From an uncultured Oribacterium sp. (GTDB taxonomy: Bacteria; Bacillota; Clostridia; Lachnospirales; Lachnospiraceae): DNA of 64,000 nt. Location: positions 19,797 to 83,796 of the forward strand of contig CAKQPT010000008.1 in assembly GCA_934270345.1 (NCBI GenBank), read 5' to 3'. Positions 10,325 to 19,395 of this stretch are shown piece by piece. Numbering within the stretch: position 1 is the first letter of the stretch; the number at the start of each line of letters is the position of its first letter. The notes below the pieces were generated by a model. That model saw only the letters and a list, made by a program, of their open reading frames with translations. It was not told the DNA's origin and searched no databases. The translations under genes were made by a program, and so were the position numbers.

Positions 10325-10828
10325 ATGGCATTAAGAACCATTCGTGAAATTGGAGACCCGATTCTGGAGAAGGAGTGCAAGCCGCTGAAGTCGGTGACGG
10401 ATCGTACCTTCGACCTCATCAACGATATGTTTGAGACCATGTATGCGGCCAACGGTGTCGGTCTCGCGGCGCCGCAGGTCGGCATCCTTCGTCAGCTGTT
10501 CGTCATCGACATCGGTGATGGTCAGCGTTATATCTGCATCAATCCGACGGTGACCCCGATCGGCGACGAGACCCAGACCGGTGACGAGGGCTGTCTGTCC
10601 GTACCGGGCAAGCAGGGCATCGTCACGAGAGCGATGAAGGTGCATGTCGAGGCACTTGATGCGAACATGCAGCCGTATGCCTTCGACTGTGAGGGCCTGC
10701 TTGCACGTGCGATGGCGCACGAGAACGACCATCTGCACGGCATCCTCTACACTTCGAAGGTCGAGGGGGAGCTCGAGGATGTAGAGTACGAGAGCCTCGA
10801 CGAGGAGGAGTTTGAGGATTTCGAGTAA
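10325..10828 (+). CDS. def: Peptide deformylase
   Basis: Removes the formyl group from nascent N-terminal methionine. 167 residues with all three family motifs: GVGLAAPQVG (~42-51), EGCLSVPG (metal Cys90) and HENDH (His132, Glu133, His136). Ribosome site TAGGAGAG before the ATG, 13 bases after priA. It is followed 12 bases later by fmt, the enzyme that installs the formyl group, the classical pairing. A TGATATAAT (extended -10 type) lies at 10218-10226 inside the end of priA and could add transcription of def-fmt, but its -35 is poor. The acidic tail (EDVEYESLDEEEFEDFE) is an added feature of unknown role. Confidence 0.96.
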   Translation: MALRTIREIGDPILEKECKPLKSVTDRTFDLINDMFETMYAANGVGLAAPQVGILRQLFVIDIGDGQRYICINPTVTPIGDETQTGDEGCLSVPGKQGIVTRAMKVHVEALDANMQPYAFDCEGLLARAMAHENDHLHGILYTSKVEGELEDVEYESLDEEEFEDFE

Positions 10829-10840
10829 TGGAGGTGTGAG

Positions 10841-11815
10841 GTGAAGGTTATTTTCATGGGAACACCGGATTTTGCGGTGGCGACGCTCGATGCACTGGTG
10901 AAGGCGGGGTATGAGATTCCGCTCGTGATTACGCAGCCGGACCGTCCGAAGGGACGGCATGGCGAGGCACAGAAGAGTGATGTCCGTGTGGCGGCGGAGG
11001 GCTACGGAATCGCCGTGGCGACCCCGGAGCGGATCCGGAAGGATGAGGCGCTGAAGGAAGAGATGCGCGCGCTCGCGCCGGATGTGATTGTGGTGACGGC
11101 GTTCGGGCAGATTCTGCCGAAGGATATCCTCGAGATTCCGAAGTACGGTTGTGTCAATGTGCACGCCTCCCTGCTTCCGAAGTACCGTGGTGCGGCACCG
11201 GTGCAGTGGGCTGTGCTGAACGGCGATGCCGAGTCGGGCGTGACGACCATGCAGATGGACGAGGGCCTCGATACCGGTGACATCCTGATGATGAAGCGAA
11301 TCCCGCTTGATGCGAAGGAGACCGGCGGTTCGCTCTTCGATAAGCTGGCGAAGCTCGGCGGGGAGCTCATCGTGGAGACCCTCCAGGGGCTCGAGGCCGG
11401 CAGTATCACGCCGGTCGCACAGGATGCGTCGCAGGCGACGAAGGTCGGTCTCTTCACGAAGACATCCGGTCGCATCGACTGGACGGAGGATGCCGTGGTC
11501 ATCGAGCGGAAGATCCGCGGACTCAATCCGTGGCCGTCCGCCTACAGTTTCCTCGGCGGGAAGCAGCTGAAGCTCTGGGATGCCGATGTGTTGACCGACG
11601 AAGACTGTAAGCTGTATCCGCTGCCGGAGGTGGCGGTGATGATGCCGGAGCGGGATACGACGATGCCGGAGGGCACGAAGACGGGTCATGTGTACGCTGA
11701 CCAGAAGATGCTGGTGGTGCGCTGTGGCCACGGTGCGCTTCGCATCCGGGAGCTGCAGCTCGAGGGAAAGAAGCGCATGAAGGCGGAGGATTTCCTGCGC
11801 GGACATCGCTTCTAG
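10841..11815 (+). CDS. fmt: Methionyl-tRNA formyltransferase
   Basis: Transfers formyl from 10-formyl-THF to Met-tRNAi. 324 residues from a GTG start (10841) preceded by GGAGGT, with N-terminus MKVIFMGTPDFAVATLDAL, the typical Rossmann start of Fmt, and the catalytic signature HASLLPKYRGAAPVQWAV at ~107-124. The C-terminal OB-fold domain follows from ~205. Forms an operon with def; two hairpins follow the stop codon. Confidence 0.96.
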   Translation: MKVIFMGTPDFAVATLDALVKAGYEIPLVITQPDRPKGRHGEAQKSDVRVAAEGYGIAVATPERIRKDEALKEEMRALAPDVIVVTAFGQILPKDILEIPKYGCVNVHASLLPKYRGAAPVQWAVLNGDAESGVTTMQMDEGLDTGDILMMKRIPLDAKETGGSLFDKLAKLGGELIVETLQGLEAGSITPVAQDASQATKVGLFTKTSGRIDWTEDAVVIERKIRGLNPWPSAYSFLGGKQLKLWDADVLTDEDCKLYPLPEVAVMMPERDTTMPEGTKTGHVYADQKMLVVRCGHGALRIRELQLEGKKRMKAEDFLRGHRF

Positions 11816-11826
11816 GGCATAGAAAG

Positions 11827-11849
11827 AAGCTGTGCCTAAGGCACAGCTT
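11827..11849 (+). terminator. Terminator-like hairpin after fmt
   Basis: AAGCTGTGCC-TAA-GGCACAGCTT is a perfect 10-bp stem followed by a short T-tract (TTTGAATACG). It is likely a partial intrinsic terminator. Confidence 0.55.
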
Positions 11850-11871
11850 TGAATACGTTCGCCACTAAGGC

Positions 11872-11915
11872 ATCACGGGGACCCCCGCGCCCTACGGGCG
11901 GCACTCCCCCGTGAT
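11872..11915. other. Second, GC-rich compound hairpin upstream of the zinc peptidase gene
   Basis: Outer stem ATCACGGGG/CCCCGTGAT (11872-11880 with 11907-11915) enclosing an inner CGCCC-TAC-GGGCG. It sits 24 bases before the next start codon and has no T-run, so it may affect translation or mRNA decay. Confidence 0.45.
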
Positions 11916-11938
11916 ATTAAACGAGAGGAGGAAATGCT

Positions 11939-12652
11939 ATGTACGGTTACTATGGGTATCCGATGTATTATGATCCGACCTACATCCTGGTGCTGATCGG
12001 CGTCATCTTATCGATGATGGCAAGTGCCAATGTCAACCGGACCTTTCAGAAATATGCAAAGATCGGCGCACGCGCCGGCATCACCGGTGCAGACGCCGCC
12101 CGTCTGATCCTGAGTCGGAACGACATCACGAACGTACGTGTACAGGGCATCGCCGGCAATCTGACGGATAATTATGTGCCGAGCAAGAAGGTCCTGAACC
12201 TCAGTGAATCAACGATCAACAGCAGTTCGATCGCAGCCATCGGTGTGGCTGCACACGAGTGCGGTCATGCAATCCAGGATCATGTCTGCTACGGCCCGCT
12301 GGTACTGACGCGTACGATTACGCCGGCCTGCGCCGTCGCTTCGAAGATCTCGATTCCGATGATCTTTTTCGGAATCCTCATCAGCTGGACGCCGCTCATC
12401 AAGATCGGTATCATCGCCTTCATCGTGGCGATTTCGATTCAGCTGCTGACCCTTCCGGTCGAGTTCGATGCATCCCGCCGTGCAGTGAAGACGCTGCGTG
12501 AGAATCAGGTGCTGAGCGAAGAGGAGCTCGATGGTGTGAAGGCGGTGCTGACCGCGGCTGCGCTTACCTATGTCGCCGCAGCGGCTTCGTCCCTCTTACA
12601 GCTGCTCCGACTGCTGATCCTGACGAGGGGCAGCCGGCGACGTGACGACTGA
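11939..12652 (+). CDS. Membrane zinc metallopeptidase, YugP family
   Basis: 237 residues. Starts with an aromatic, Gly/Tyr-rich segment and a membrane helix (TYILVLIGVILSMMA), then a cytosolic-type domain with AAHECGHAIQD near residue 105, a HExxH zinc-protease motif, and further hydrophobic segments (~125-180, ~205-225). This is the layout of YugP/COG2738 membrane proteases. Substrate unknown. RBS AGAGGAGG is strong. It replaces nothing known in the usual def-fmt-rsmB order, but insertion of a yugP-like gene at this point is plausible for Clostridia. Confidence 0.85.
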   Translation: MYGYYGYPMYYDPTYILVLIGVILSMMASANVNRTFQKYAKIGARAGITGADAARLILSRNDITNVRVQGIAGNLTDNYVPSKKVLNLSESTINSSSIAAIGVAAHECGHAIQDHVCYGPLVLTRTITPACAVASKISIPMIFFGILISWTPLIKIGIIAFIVAISIQLLTLPVEFDASRRAVKTLRENQVLSEEELDGVKAVLTAAALTYVAAAASSLLQLLRLLILTRGSRRRDD

Positions 12653-12760
12653 CGAAGTCCCGATATCCGGATCTTCGAAAACAGATGGAAGGGCAGCGGA
12701 CAGCACCTGGATAAAGATAAGCACATCGTGTGACGCTACACGGTATACTAAAGAGAGGAA

Positions 12761-12787
12761 ATGCAGAAAACATTTCATGGAGAATAA
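12761..12787 (+). CDS. Possible 8-residue leader peptide overlapping the rsmB start
   Basis: ATG 12761 with ribosome site AGAGAGGAA encodes MQKTFHGE and stops at TAA 12785-12787. The rsmB ATG (12777) lies inside it in another frame and lacks its own ribosome site. Either a coupling leader or an accident. Confidence 0.3.
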   Translation: MQKTFHGE

Positions 12788-14249
12788 GAATCAGCGAAAT
12801 AAAAAGACCCGGGCAGAGGGCCCGCTGCATAAGTTCATGCATGCCGGAAAAAAGGCCCCGGATACAGCAGATACGAGAGAGGCACGTGGATCGAAGGAAC
12901 CGCACGGTCGGCGCGATGCACAGCATGGTGCGTACGCAGGGCGGAGAGGTCCGCAGCAGGGACGCGGCCCGGTGAAGACGCCGGAGAAGAAAATATCAGA
13001 GATTTCGAGAGAAAAGACCGCAGCGACGCCGCGGTCTATTGCTGTACTTAGCCTTATGAAGATTCTCGAGGAGAAGAAGCTCTCGCATATCGTGCTGCGC
13101 GATACACTGTCGGCGCATCCGGACTGGACCGCGCGCGACCGTGCCTTCGTGACGCGGCTCGTCGAGGGAACCCTCGAGTACACTATTCAGATCGACTTCA
13201 TCCTGAATCAGCTCAGTAAGACCCATACGAAAAACATGGAGCCGCTGGTCCGGACCGTGCTCCGTATGGGCAGCTACCAGATTCTCTACATGGATAAGGT
13301 GCCGGACAGTGCGGCCATCAACGAGGCCGTCGAGCTCGTGAAGAGCCAGGAGGATAAGGTCTTCTTCCTGAGCGGCTTCGTAAACGGCGTGCTCCGGAGT
13401 GTTTCCAGGGATAAAGAGGTCATCTTCCAGAACCTCGCCCATACCGGCAAGACACCGGCTTATATCCGCTACAGTGTACCGCGCTGGATGTACGATGCAC
13501 TGAAGAAGGTCTATGGACGGGAGGAAACCGAGCGCATGCTGGCCTGGTTCCTCCAGGGCGAAAAGAAGAATTTCGTCCGTTTCCAGGATGGTCACTGCGA
13601 GGAGATGGAGGGCGATATCGTGCACAGCGAGGCCTTCCAGCGCGGTGAGATCACGATCCAGGACTATGCCTCACAGCAGGTCGGCATCGAAGCCGATCCG
13701 CAGCCGGGCGACCAGGTCGTCGATGTATGTGCGGCACCGGGCGGCAAGAGCTGCCATATCGCCGCCCTCCTCGGGGGCACAGGCCACGTCGATGCGCGGG
13801 ACCTCACGGAAGCGAAGGTGGCACTCATCGAGCAGAACATCGCACGGCAGCAGCTTACGAATATCACGGCACAGGTGCACGACGCACGCACGCCGGACCC
13901 GACGCTGCTGGATGCCGCCGGACAGGGAACGGCGGATATCGTCATCGCCGACCTCCCGTGCTCCGGCCTCGGTATCCTGGGAAAGAAGCCGGATATCCGC
14001 TTCAATGCGAGTCGTGAAGGGATCCGGGAGCTGCAGAAGCTGCAGCGGGAGATCCTCGATACGGTATGTGCCTATGTGAAGCCGGGTGGGAAGCTTCTGT
14101 ACTCCACCTGCACACTGACGAAGGAAGAAAATGAAGACAACCGGGACTATATCCTGGCGAAGGGCGGCTTCGCCCTCGAGAAGGAGCGGAAGTTCCTGCC
14201 GGGTGCGCCTTCCGACGGATTTTATCTTACGGTATTTCGAAAAGAATGA
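12777..14249 (+). CDS. rsmB: 16S rRNA (cytosine-967-C5)-methyltransferase RsmB
   Basis: Transfers methyl from SAM to C967 of 16S rRNA. An N-terminal basic extension (~1-80, rich in K, R, G, P) precedes the NusB-like RNA-binding domain (~85-220) and the Rossmann methyltransferase with VCAAPGGKSCHIAALL, DLPCSGLG (Cys395) and YSTCTLTKEEN (catalytic Cys445). 490 residues if ATG 12777 is used. The best ribosome site (AGAGAGGAA) instead fits an out-of-frame ATG at 12761 that encodes eight residues and ends at 12787, overlapping the proposed start; coupling is possible. ATGA overlap with rlmN. Confidence 0.9.
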   Translation: MENKNQRNKKTRAEGPLHKFMHAGKKAPDTADTREARGSKEPHGRRDAQHGAYAGRRGPQQGRGPVKTPEKKISEISREKTAATPRSIAVLSLMKILEEKKLSHIVLRDTLSAHPDWTARDRAFVTRLVEGTLEYTIQIDFILNQLSKTHTKNMEPLVRTVLRMGSYQILYMDKVPDSAAINEAVELVKSQEDKVFFLSGFVNGVLRSVSRDKEVIFQNLAHTGKTPAYIRYSVPRWMYDALKKVYGREETERMLAWFLQGEKKNFVRFQDGHCEEMEGDIVHSEAFQRGEITIQDYASQQVGIEADPQPGDQVVDVCAAPGGKSCHIAALLGGTGHVDARDLTEAKVALIEQNIARQQLTNITAQVHDARTPDPTLLDAAGQGTADIVIADLPCSGLGILGKKPDIRFNASREGIRELQKLQREILDTVCAYVKPGGKLLYSTCTLTKEENEDNRDYILAKGGFALEKERKFLPGAPSDGFYLTVFRKE

Positions 14250-15313
14250 AGAATTTACGCGATTTAGAACTGAAGGATTTGAAAAAGCTGCTCGAGGAGA
14301 TGGGCGAGAAGCCGTTCCGTGCTAAGCAGATCTATACCTGGCTGCACCAGAATCTGGTGGAGCACTACGATGAGATGACGAACATCTCGAAGGGACTCCG
14401 CGATCGGCTGAGTGCGGAGTACAGTGTGGCCCTGCCGGAAACGGTCGAGGTGCTCACCTCGAAGATCGATGGGACGAAGAAATTTATCTTCCGTATGCAG
14501 GACAGACACGTCATCGAGTCCGTCTGGATGGAGTACCAGCACGGGCACAGTGTCTGCATCTCCTCGCAGGTCGGCTGCCGCATGGGCTGTAAGTTCTGTG
14601 CCTCGACCCTCGACGGCCTCGCACGGAATCTGACGAGTGGAGAGATGCTCGGACAGATCTACCAGATCCAGCGGACGACCGGTGCCCGGGTCGACAACAT
14701 CGTCATCATGGGCTCCGGTGAACCGCTCGATAACTACGATGAGTTCACCCGTTTCATCCGTATGATCTCGGACGAAAACGGACTCCATATCTCGCGGCGG
14801 AACATCACGATCTCGACCTGCGGTCTGGTGCCGAAGATCCGGCAGCTGGCCGATGAAAACTACGGGATCACACTGGCGCTCAGCCTTCATGCGCCGAACG
14901 ACGAGACACGGAAGACCCTGATGCCGATTGCAAATAAGTATTCGCTCTCGGAAATCATGCCGGCCATCGAGTACTACTTCGAGAAGACCGGTCGACGGGT
15001 GACCTTCGAGTATTCCGTCGTCGAGGGCGTCAACGATAATAAGGCCGAAGCGATGGAGCTCGTGAAGCTCATCCGCAGCATGAAGAACGGCGGGAAGCTC
15101 CAGTGCCACGTGAACCTGATTCCGGTGAATCCGATCAAGGAGCGGGACTGGAAGAGGCCGGATCGCTCGAAGGTCGAGGCCTTCCAGCATATTCTGGAGC
15201 GGAACGGCATCGCGGCGACGATCCGCCGGGAGATGGGTTCCGACATATCGGGCTCCTGCGGTCAGCTCCGCCGGGATTACCTCGAGACGGAGGGCATCGA
15301 TTCGAAGGCGTAG
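14246..15313 (+). CDS. rlmN: Radical-SAM 23S rRNA/tRNA adenosine-C2 methyltransferase RlmN
   Basis: Methylates A2503 of 23S rRNA and A37 of some tRNAs by a radical-SAM mechanism using a protein-bound methyl. 355 residues; N-terminal helical domain, then the cluster motif GCRMGCKFC (Cys111, Cys115, Cys118) and the C-terminal GSCGQL with Cys338, the residue that resolves the covalent intermediate in the family. Starts at ATG 14246 within the rsmB stop (ATGA), so the two rRNA methylases are coupled. It is followed by 143 bases without a clear gene. Confidence 0.95.
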   Translation: MKNLRDLELKDLKKLLEEMGEKPFRAKQIYTWLHQNLVEHYDEMTNISKGLRDRLSAEYSVALPETVEVLTSKIDGTKKFIFRMQDRHVIESVWMEYQHGHSVCISSQVGCRMGCKFCASTLDGLARNLTSGEMLGQIYQIQRTTGARVDNIVIMGSGEPLDNYDEFTRFIRMISDENGLHISRRNITISTCGLVPKIRQLADENYGITLALSLHAPNDETRKTLMPIANKYSLSEIMPAIEYYFEKTGRRVTFEYSVVEGVNDNKAEAMELVKLIRSMKNGGKLQCHVNLIPVNPIKERDWKRPDRSKVEAFQHILERNGIAATIRREMGSDISGSCGQLRRDYLETEGIDSKA

Positions 15314-15456
15314 TGGGCGAAAAAAGCGCTGCGATGGGCGCGTGATGATACGTAGCCTCGTTCAGCAGGGGAATCCACAAGGCACTGCGAAGTGAGGATA
15401 TTGAGGGCGTCTGCATTGGACGACGATGATGAAGTTACAGAAGTTACAGGTGAAGC

Positions 15457-16206
15457 ATGATGGATTTTTACGCGAAAACCGATAAGGGACAGCGGCGACG
15501 TATGAACCAGGATTACGTCTTCGCGAGCGATCAGCCGGTGGGGGCACTGCCGAATCTTTTTCTGCTCGCGGACGGAATGGGCGGCCATAAGGCGGGGGAC
15601 TATGCCTCCCGCTATGCGGTCGATGAGCTCCGGCGCTATATCGAGAAGGCCGCAGGGCCACAGCCGGAGATCCGCCTGCTGCAGGAGGGAATCCGGGACG
15701 TGAACCAGCGGCTCTACCGTCTGGCACAGCAGAATCCGAATCTGAGCGGGATGGGCACGACGCTCGTGATCGCGTTTATCGAGGAGTCGAATCTAACCGT
15801 CGGTAATATCGGTGATTCGCGGGCCTACCTCATCCACGGAAACAGCATCCGTCAGATCACACGGGACCACTCCTATGTTGAGGAGATGGTACGGCGCGGT
15901 CTCATGCGGCGTGGCTCGAAGGAGTACATGGAGTCCCGCAATATCATCACGCGGGCCGTCGGCATCGAGCCGCAGGTGGAGGCCGATTTCTTCGAGATCG
16001 AGCTCAGTGAGGGCGATTATCTGCTCCTCTGCTCGGACGGTCTCTCAAACATGGTCGACAATGAAAGCATCCGGAACATCATTCGTGAGCACAGCACGGT
16101 ACAGGAAAAGGTACAGGCACTCATCGATATGGCAAACATCAACGGCGGCAAGGACAATATCGGCATCGTCCTGACCGGCCCTTACCGAGAGGAGGCGACG
16201 ATATGA
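15457..16206 (+). CDS. prpC: PP2C-type serine/threonine phosphatase
   Basis: Metal-dependent phosphatase that reverses phosphorylation by the PASTA kinase encoded next. 249 residues, start MMDFYAKTDKGQRRRMNQD (N-terminal motif with RxxNQD), metal-binding LADGMGGHKAG, GDSRAYL, and the C-terminal CSDGLSNMV and KDNIGIVL motifs, all of the PP2C/Stp family. The ATGs at 15457 and 15460 are both possible. Stop overlaps the kinase start (ATGA at 16203-16206), the usual phosphatase-kinase pairing of Firmicutes. Confidence 0.95.
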   Translation: MMDFYAKTDKGQRRRMNQDYVFASDQPVGALPNLFLLADGMGGHKAGDYASRYAVDELRRYIEKAAGPQPEIRLLQEGIRDVNQRLYRLAQQNPNLSGMGTTLVIAFIEESNLTVGNIGDSRAYLIHGNSIRQITRDHSYVEEMVRRGLMRRGSKEYMESRNIITRAVGIEPQVEADFFEIELSEGDYLLLCSDGLSNMVDNESIRNIIREHSTVQEKVQALIDMANINGGKDNIGIVLTGPYREEATI

Positions 16207-18359
16207 TGGTAGAGCTGGGACAGCTGCTCGACGAACGTTATGAGATCGATACGCTGATCGGACAGGGTGGCATGAGCTATGTCTACCGTGCCAACGATCG
16301 GAAGATGGGCCGGGAGGTCGCGATCAAGGTCCTGAAGGAGGAGTACTGCGAGGATGAGGATTTCATCCGGAAGTTTCAGAACGAGGCCCAGGCGGCAGCG
16401 AAGCTGAATCATCCGAACATCGTCGCGGTCTACGATATCGTCGATAATCCGGAGACGAAGCTGCACTATATCGTGATGGAGCTCGTCGAGGGCATCACAC
16501 TGAAAAACTATATCAAGCGTGCGGGACGCATGGACTCACAGGAGACCATCGCCATCGCACTGCAGGCGGCGGCCGGCATCGAGCTCGCGCATAAGATGGG
16601 CATCGTGCACCGGGATATCAAGCCGCAGAACATCATCGTCGACAGCGAGGGAAATGTGAAGGTGGCGGACTTCGGCATCGCGCGGGCCGCGACGCAGCAG
16701 ACGGTCAATGCTACCGTCATGGGCTCCGTCCACTATATTTCGCCGGAACAGGCCCGCTCCGGGCAGTCGGATGAGCGTTCGGATATCTACAGCTTCGGCT
16801 GTACGATGTATGAGATGCTGACGGGGCAGGTGCCGTATGATGGCGACACCTCGGTGTCCGTCGTCTTCGCGCACCTCGAGAATCCGATCCCGCATGTGAA
16901 GGAGCTGGTACCGGATGTGTACCCGGCCCTCGATATGGCGGTATACAAGTGCATGCAGAAGAAGGGAAAGCTCCGCTACCAGCACATCGGTGAGCTGATG
17001 GAGGACCTTCGGAAGGCACTGAAGGATCCGAGTGGTTCCTTCATGTCTGGTGAGATGCCGGAGGACCTCAGTGAGACCCGGGTACTGTCCCCGCGGGAGC
17101 TGAATCAGCTGAAGCACCGTCAGAAGCTTCGGAAGAAGCTCGCGCATCTCGATGACACGGATGCGCTTCCGCTCGGTGACGAGGAGGAAGATGAAACCAG
17201 CTTCCACATGACGAAGATCTACCGTGTGATCGCCGGCGTCTGTATCCTGCTGATCATCGTGCTGGTACTGATCATCGGCCGCAATATGTTCTCCTTCTTC
17301 CGGGACAGCCGGACGGCGCTGGAAACGAGTCAGCCGATCGAGGAATCCGACGCAGCGACGGAGGCGGCGACGATCAATATCACGATCTCCGCGCTGGATA
17401 ACCTCCTTCCGAATATCCTCGGAAAGACCGTGGAGGAGGCCGAGGACTATCTCGGTGCCTACAATATCCATCTCCGGACCACGAAGGAAAGCTTCTCGGA
17501 TCAGTATCCGACGGAGGGCACGATCATCGCCTACCAGAAGGAGAAAATCCAGAGCGGCAGTACCCTCGATGTGACGGTGTCGAAGGGGGCAGAGACCATC
17601 CGCTTCTATGATCCGGCGACGCCGGAGAAGCTGGACGCGCTGCATGCCGTGAAGTGCGACACCCTGGTCGAGGCGCTGGAAAAACGAAAGATCAACTATA
17701 AGATTCAGGATGCATTCTCCGAGACGGTCCCGCTGGGCAATATCATAGGCACCAGCAAGCCGGATACCAGCGGTACGTCGATGCTGATCATCACACGTTC
17801 CGCCGGTTCTGCGAGCGAGAATGGTATGGCGCTGGTTCCGGAGCTGCGTACACTGAGCGAGGACGATGCGCTGACCGCGCTGGAGGATGCAGGACTCACA
17901 CCGGATGGCATCGATTATGTGCCGGATGAGGCACATGAGGCGGATACGGTCATCGACCAGAGCCTGACACCGGGTTCCGTGGTCCTGAAGGGGACGACGA
18001 TCTCGCTGACGATTTCCTCCGGCTCCGACGGGGAGACGAGCCAGAAGAGTACTGTGGCCGACAGTCAGGGTGCCTGGTACGGCTCGATCAACACGGCCGT
18101 AAAGATCGGCGGTGAGACCAGTCCGGCGGCGGATACACGGCGGATCATCCTGATCCGTCTCTGCCAGGAAATCGATGGGGCGGAGCGCTACACGACGCTG
18201 CAGGAGGCGCGAAGCTATGAGGCCGGGACCGAGCTTCAGGTCGTGATCCCGAATATCCGGGGTGCAGCCGGCATCGGAAAGGGCACCGTCGAAATCGTCG
18301 ATGCGTCGAACGATACCGTCATCGCATCCTATACCGTGAATTTCGCACCACGGTCCTAG
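16203..18359 (+). CDS. prkC: PASTA-domain serine/threonine protein kinase (PrkC/Stk family)
   Basis: Membrane receptor kinase that senses muropeptide/lipid II through extracellular PASTA repeats. 718 residues: kinase domain 1-~275 with GQGGMSYVYRA, Lys42 (VAIKVL), HRDIKPQN (catalytic Asp138), DFG Asp156; a juxtamembrane region with DLSETRVLSPRE (Thr292), then one membrane helix (~342-360) and three PASTA-like repeats (~395-465, a degenerate middle one, and ~540-605) and a terminal beta-rich domain. Juxtamembrane Thr residues are autophosphorylation sites in known relatives. The TR motif recurs in the tail of the 58290-59906 protein. Followed after 11 bases by rsgA. Confidence 0.95.
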   Translation: MMVELGQLLDERYEIDTLIGQGGMSYVYRANDRKMGREVAIKVLKEEYCEDEDFIRKFQNEAQAAAKLNHPNIVAVYDIVDNPETKLHYIVMELVEGITLKNYIKRAGRMDSQETIAIALQAAAGIELAHKMGIVHRDIKPQNIIVDSEGNVKVADFGIARAATQQTVNATVMGSVHYISPEQARSGQSDERSDIYSFGCTMYEMLTGQVPYDGDTSVSVVFAHLENPIPHVKELVPDVYPALDMAVYKCMQKKGKLRYQHIGELMEDLRKALKDPSGSFMSGEMPEDLSETRVLSPRELNQLKHRQKLRKKLAHLDDTDALPLGDEEEDETSFHMTKIYRVIAGVCILLIIVLVLIIGRNMFSFFRDSRTALETSQPIEESDAATEAATINITISALDNLLPNILGKTVEEAEDYLGAYNIHLRTTKESFSDQYPTEGTIIAYQKEKIQSGSTLDVTVSKGAETIRFYDPATPEKLDALHAVKCDTLVEALEKRKINYKIQDAFSETVPLGNIIGTSKPDTSGTSMLIITRSAGSASENGMALVPELRTLSEDDALTALEDAGLTPDGIDYVPDEAHEADTVIDQSLTPGSVVLKGTTISLTISSGSDGETSQKSTVADSQGAWYGSINTAVKIGGETSPAADTRRIILIRLCQEIDGAERYTTLQEARSYEAGTELQVVIPNIRGAAGIGKGTVEIVDASNDTVIASYTVNFAPRS

Positions 18360-18370
18360 AGAGGTAATGC

Positions 18371-19357
18371 ATGGTTTTAAAAGGTAAAATTTACAAGGGC
18401 ATCGGTGGCTTCTACTATGTCCATACCCCGGAGGGCGACTATGAGTGTCGCGCGAAGGGCATCTTCCGGAACCGGAACGAGAAGCCGCTCGTCGGCGATG
18501 ATGCGGAGATCGAACCGGTACAGGATTCGGAGAAGGAGCGAGAGGGCTCCGTCATCCGCATCCTGCCACGGAAAAATCAGCTGATCCGGCCGGCGGTGGC
18601 CAATGTCGACCAGGCGGTCGTCATCTTCGCACTCCGTCATCCGGATCCGAATCTGAACCTGCTCGACCGCTTCCTCATCCATATGGAGCAGCGGGAGATC
18701 CCGGTGGTGATCTTCTTTAACAAGGTCGACCTCGTGCAGCCGGGCGAGGATCCGGCAGAGGAAGAGGAGACGATGCTGGAGGAGCGCGATGCCTGGAAGA
18801 AGAAAAAATCACGGGCGAAGACCATCCCGGAGATCCATGCGGAGCATCCGGAGCTGATTCCGGAGATCTACCGGCAGGCGGGCTATCCGGTGCTCGAAAT
18901 CAGTACCCGGAACGAGGAGAGCCTGCCGAAGATCATGGAGGTACTGCGCGGAAAGACCACCGTTCTTTCCGGGCCGAGCGGGGTCGGCAAGTCTTCGCTT
19001 ACGAACCTCATCCACCCGGCGGCGAACATGGAAACCGGTGAGCTCAGTAAGAAGATCGAGCGCGGGAAGAACACGACCCGTCACTCGGAGTTCTTTTACA
19101 TCGATGACGAGACCTATGTGCTCGATACACCGGGCTTCACCTCGCTCTATGTGACGGACATCGAGCCGGAACGGCTGATGTACTACTTCCCGGAGTTTGA
19201 GGACTACCGGAGCGCGTGCCGCTTCAACACCTGCGTGCACATCGGCGAAAAGGACTGTGCGGTGAAGCGTGCCGTGGAGGAAGGAAAGATCGCCCGCGAG
19301 CGCTATGAAAGCTATGTCATGCTCTATGAGGAGCTGAAGGACCAGAAGCGATACTGA
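18371..19357 (+). CDS. rsgA: Ribosome small-subunit-dependent GTPase A
   Basis: Circularly permuted GTPase that assists late 30S maturation. 328 residues: OB-fold N-domain (1-~75), G4-like NKVD (FFNKVDLV) before G1 GPSGVGKSS (201-209), DTPGF as G3, and a zinc domain with CRFNTCVHIGEKDCAVK near 283-300. Gap to prkC 11 bases with AGAGAGGTAA as ribosome site. Conserved place between the PASTA kinase and rpe. Confidence 0.96.
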   Translation: MVLKGKIYKGIGGFYYVHTPEGDYECRAKGIFRNRNEKPLVGDDAEIEPVQDSEKEREGSVIRILPRKNQLIRPAVANVDQAVVIFALRHPDPNLNLLDRFLIHMEQREIPVVIFFNKVDLVQPGEDPAEEEETMLEERDAWKKKKSRAKTIPEIHAEHPELIPEIYRQAGYPVLEISTRNEESLPKIMEVLRGKTTVLSGPSGVGKSSLTNLIHPAANMETGELSKKIERGKNTTRHSEFFYIDDETYVLDTPGFTSLYVTDIEPERLMYYFPEFEDYRSACRFNTCVHIGEKDCAVKRAVEEGKIARERYESYVMLYEELKDQKRY

Positions 19358-19395
19358 TTATGAAACGCCGTCTGAAGACGGCAGAGGAGAATACT

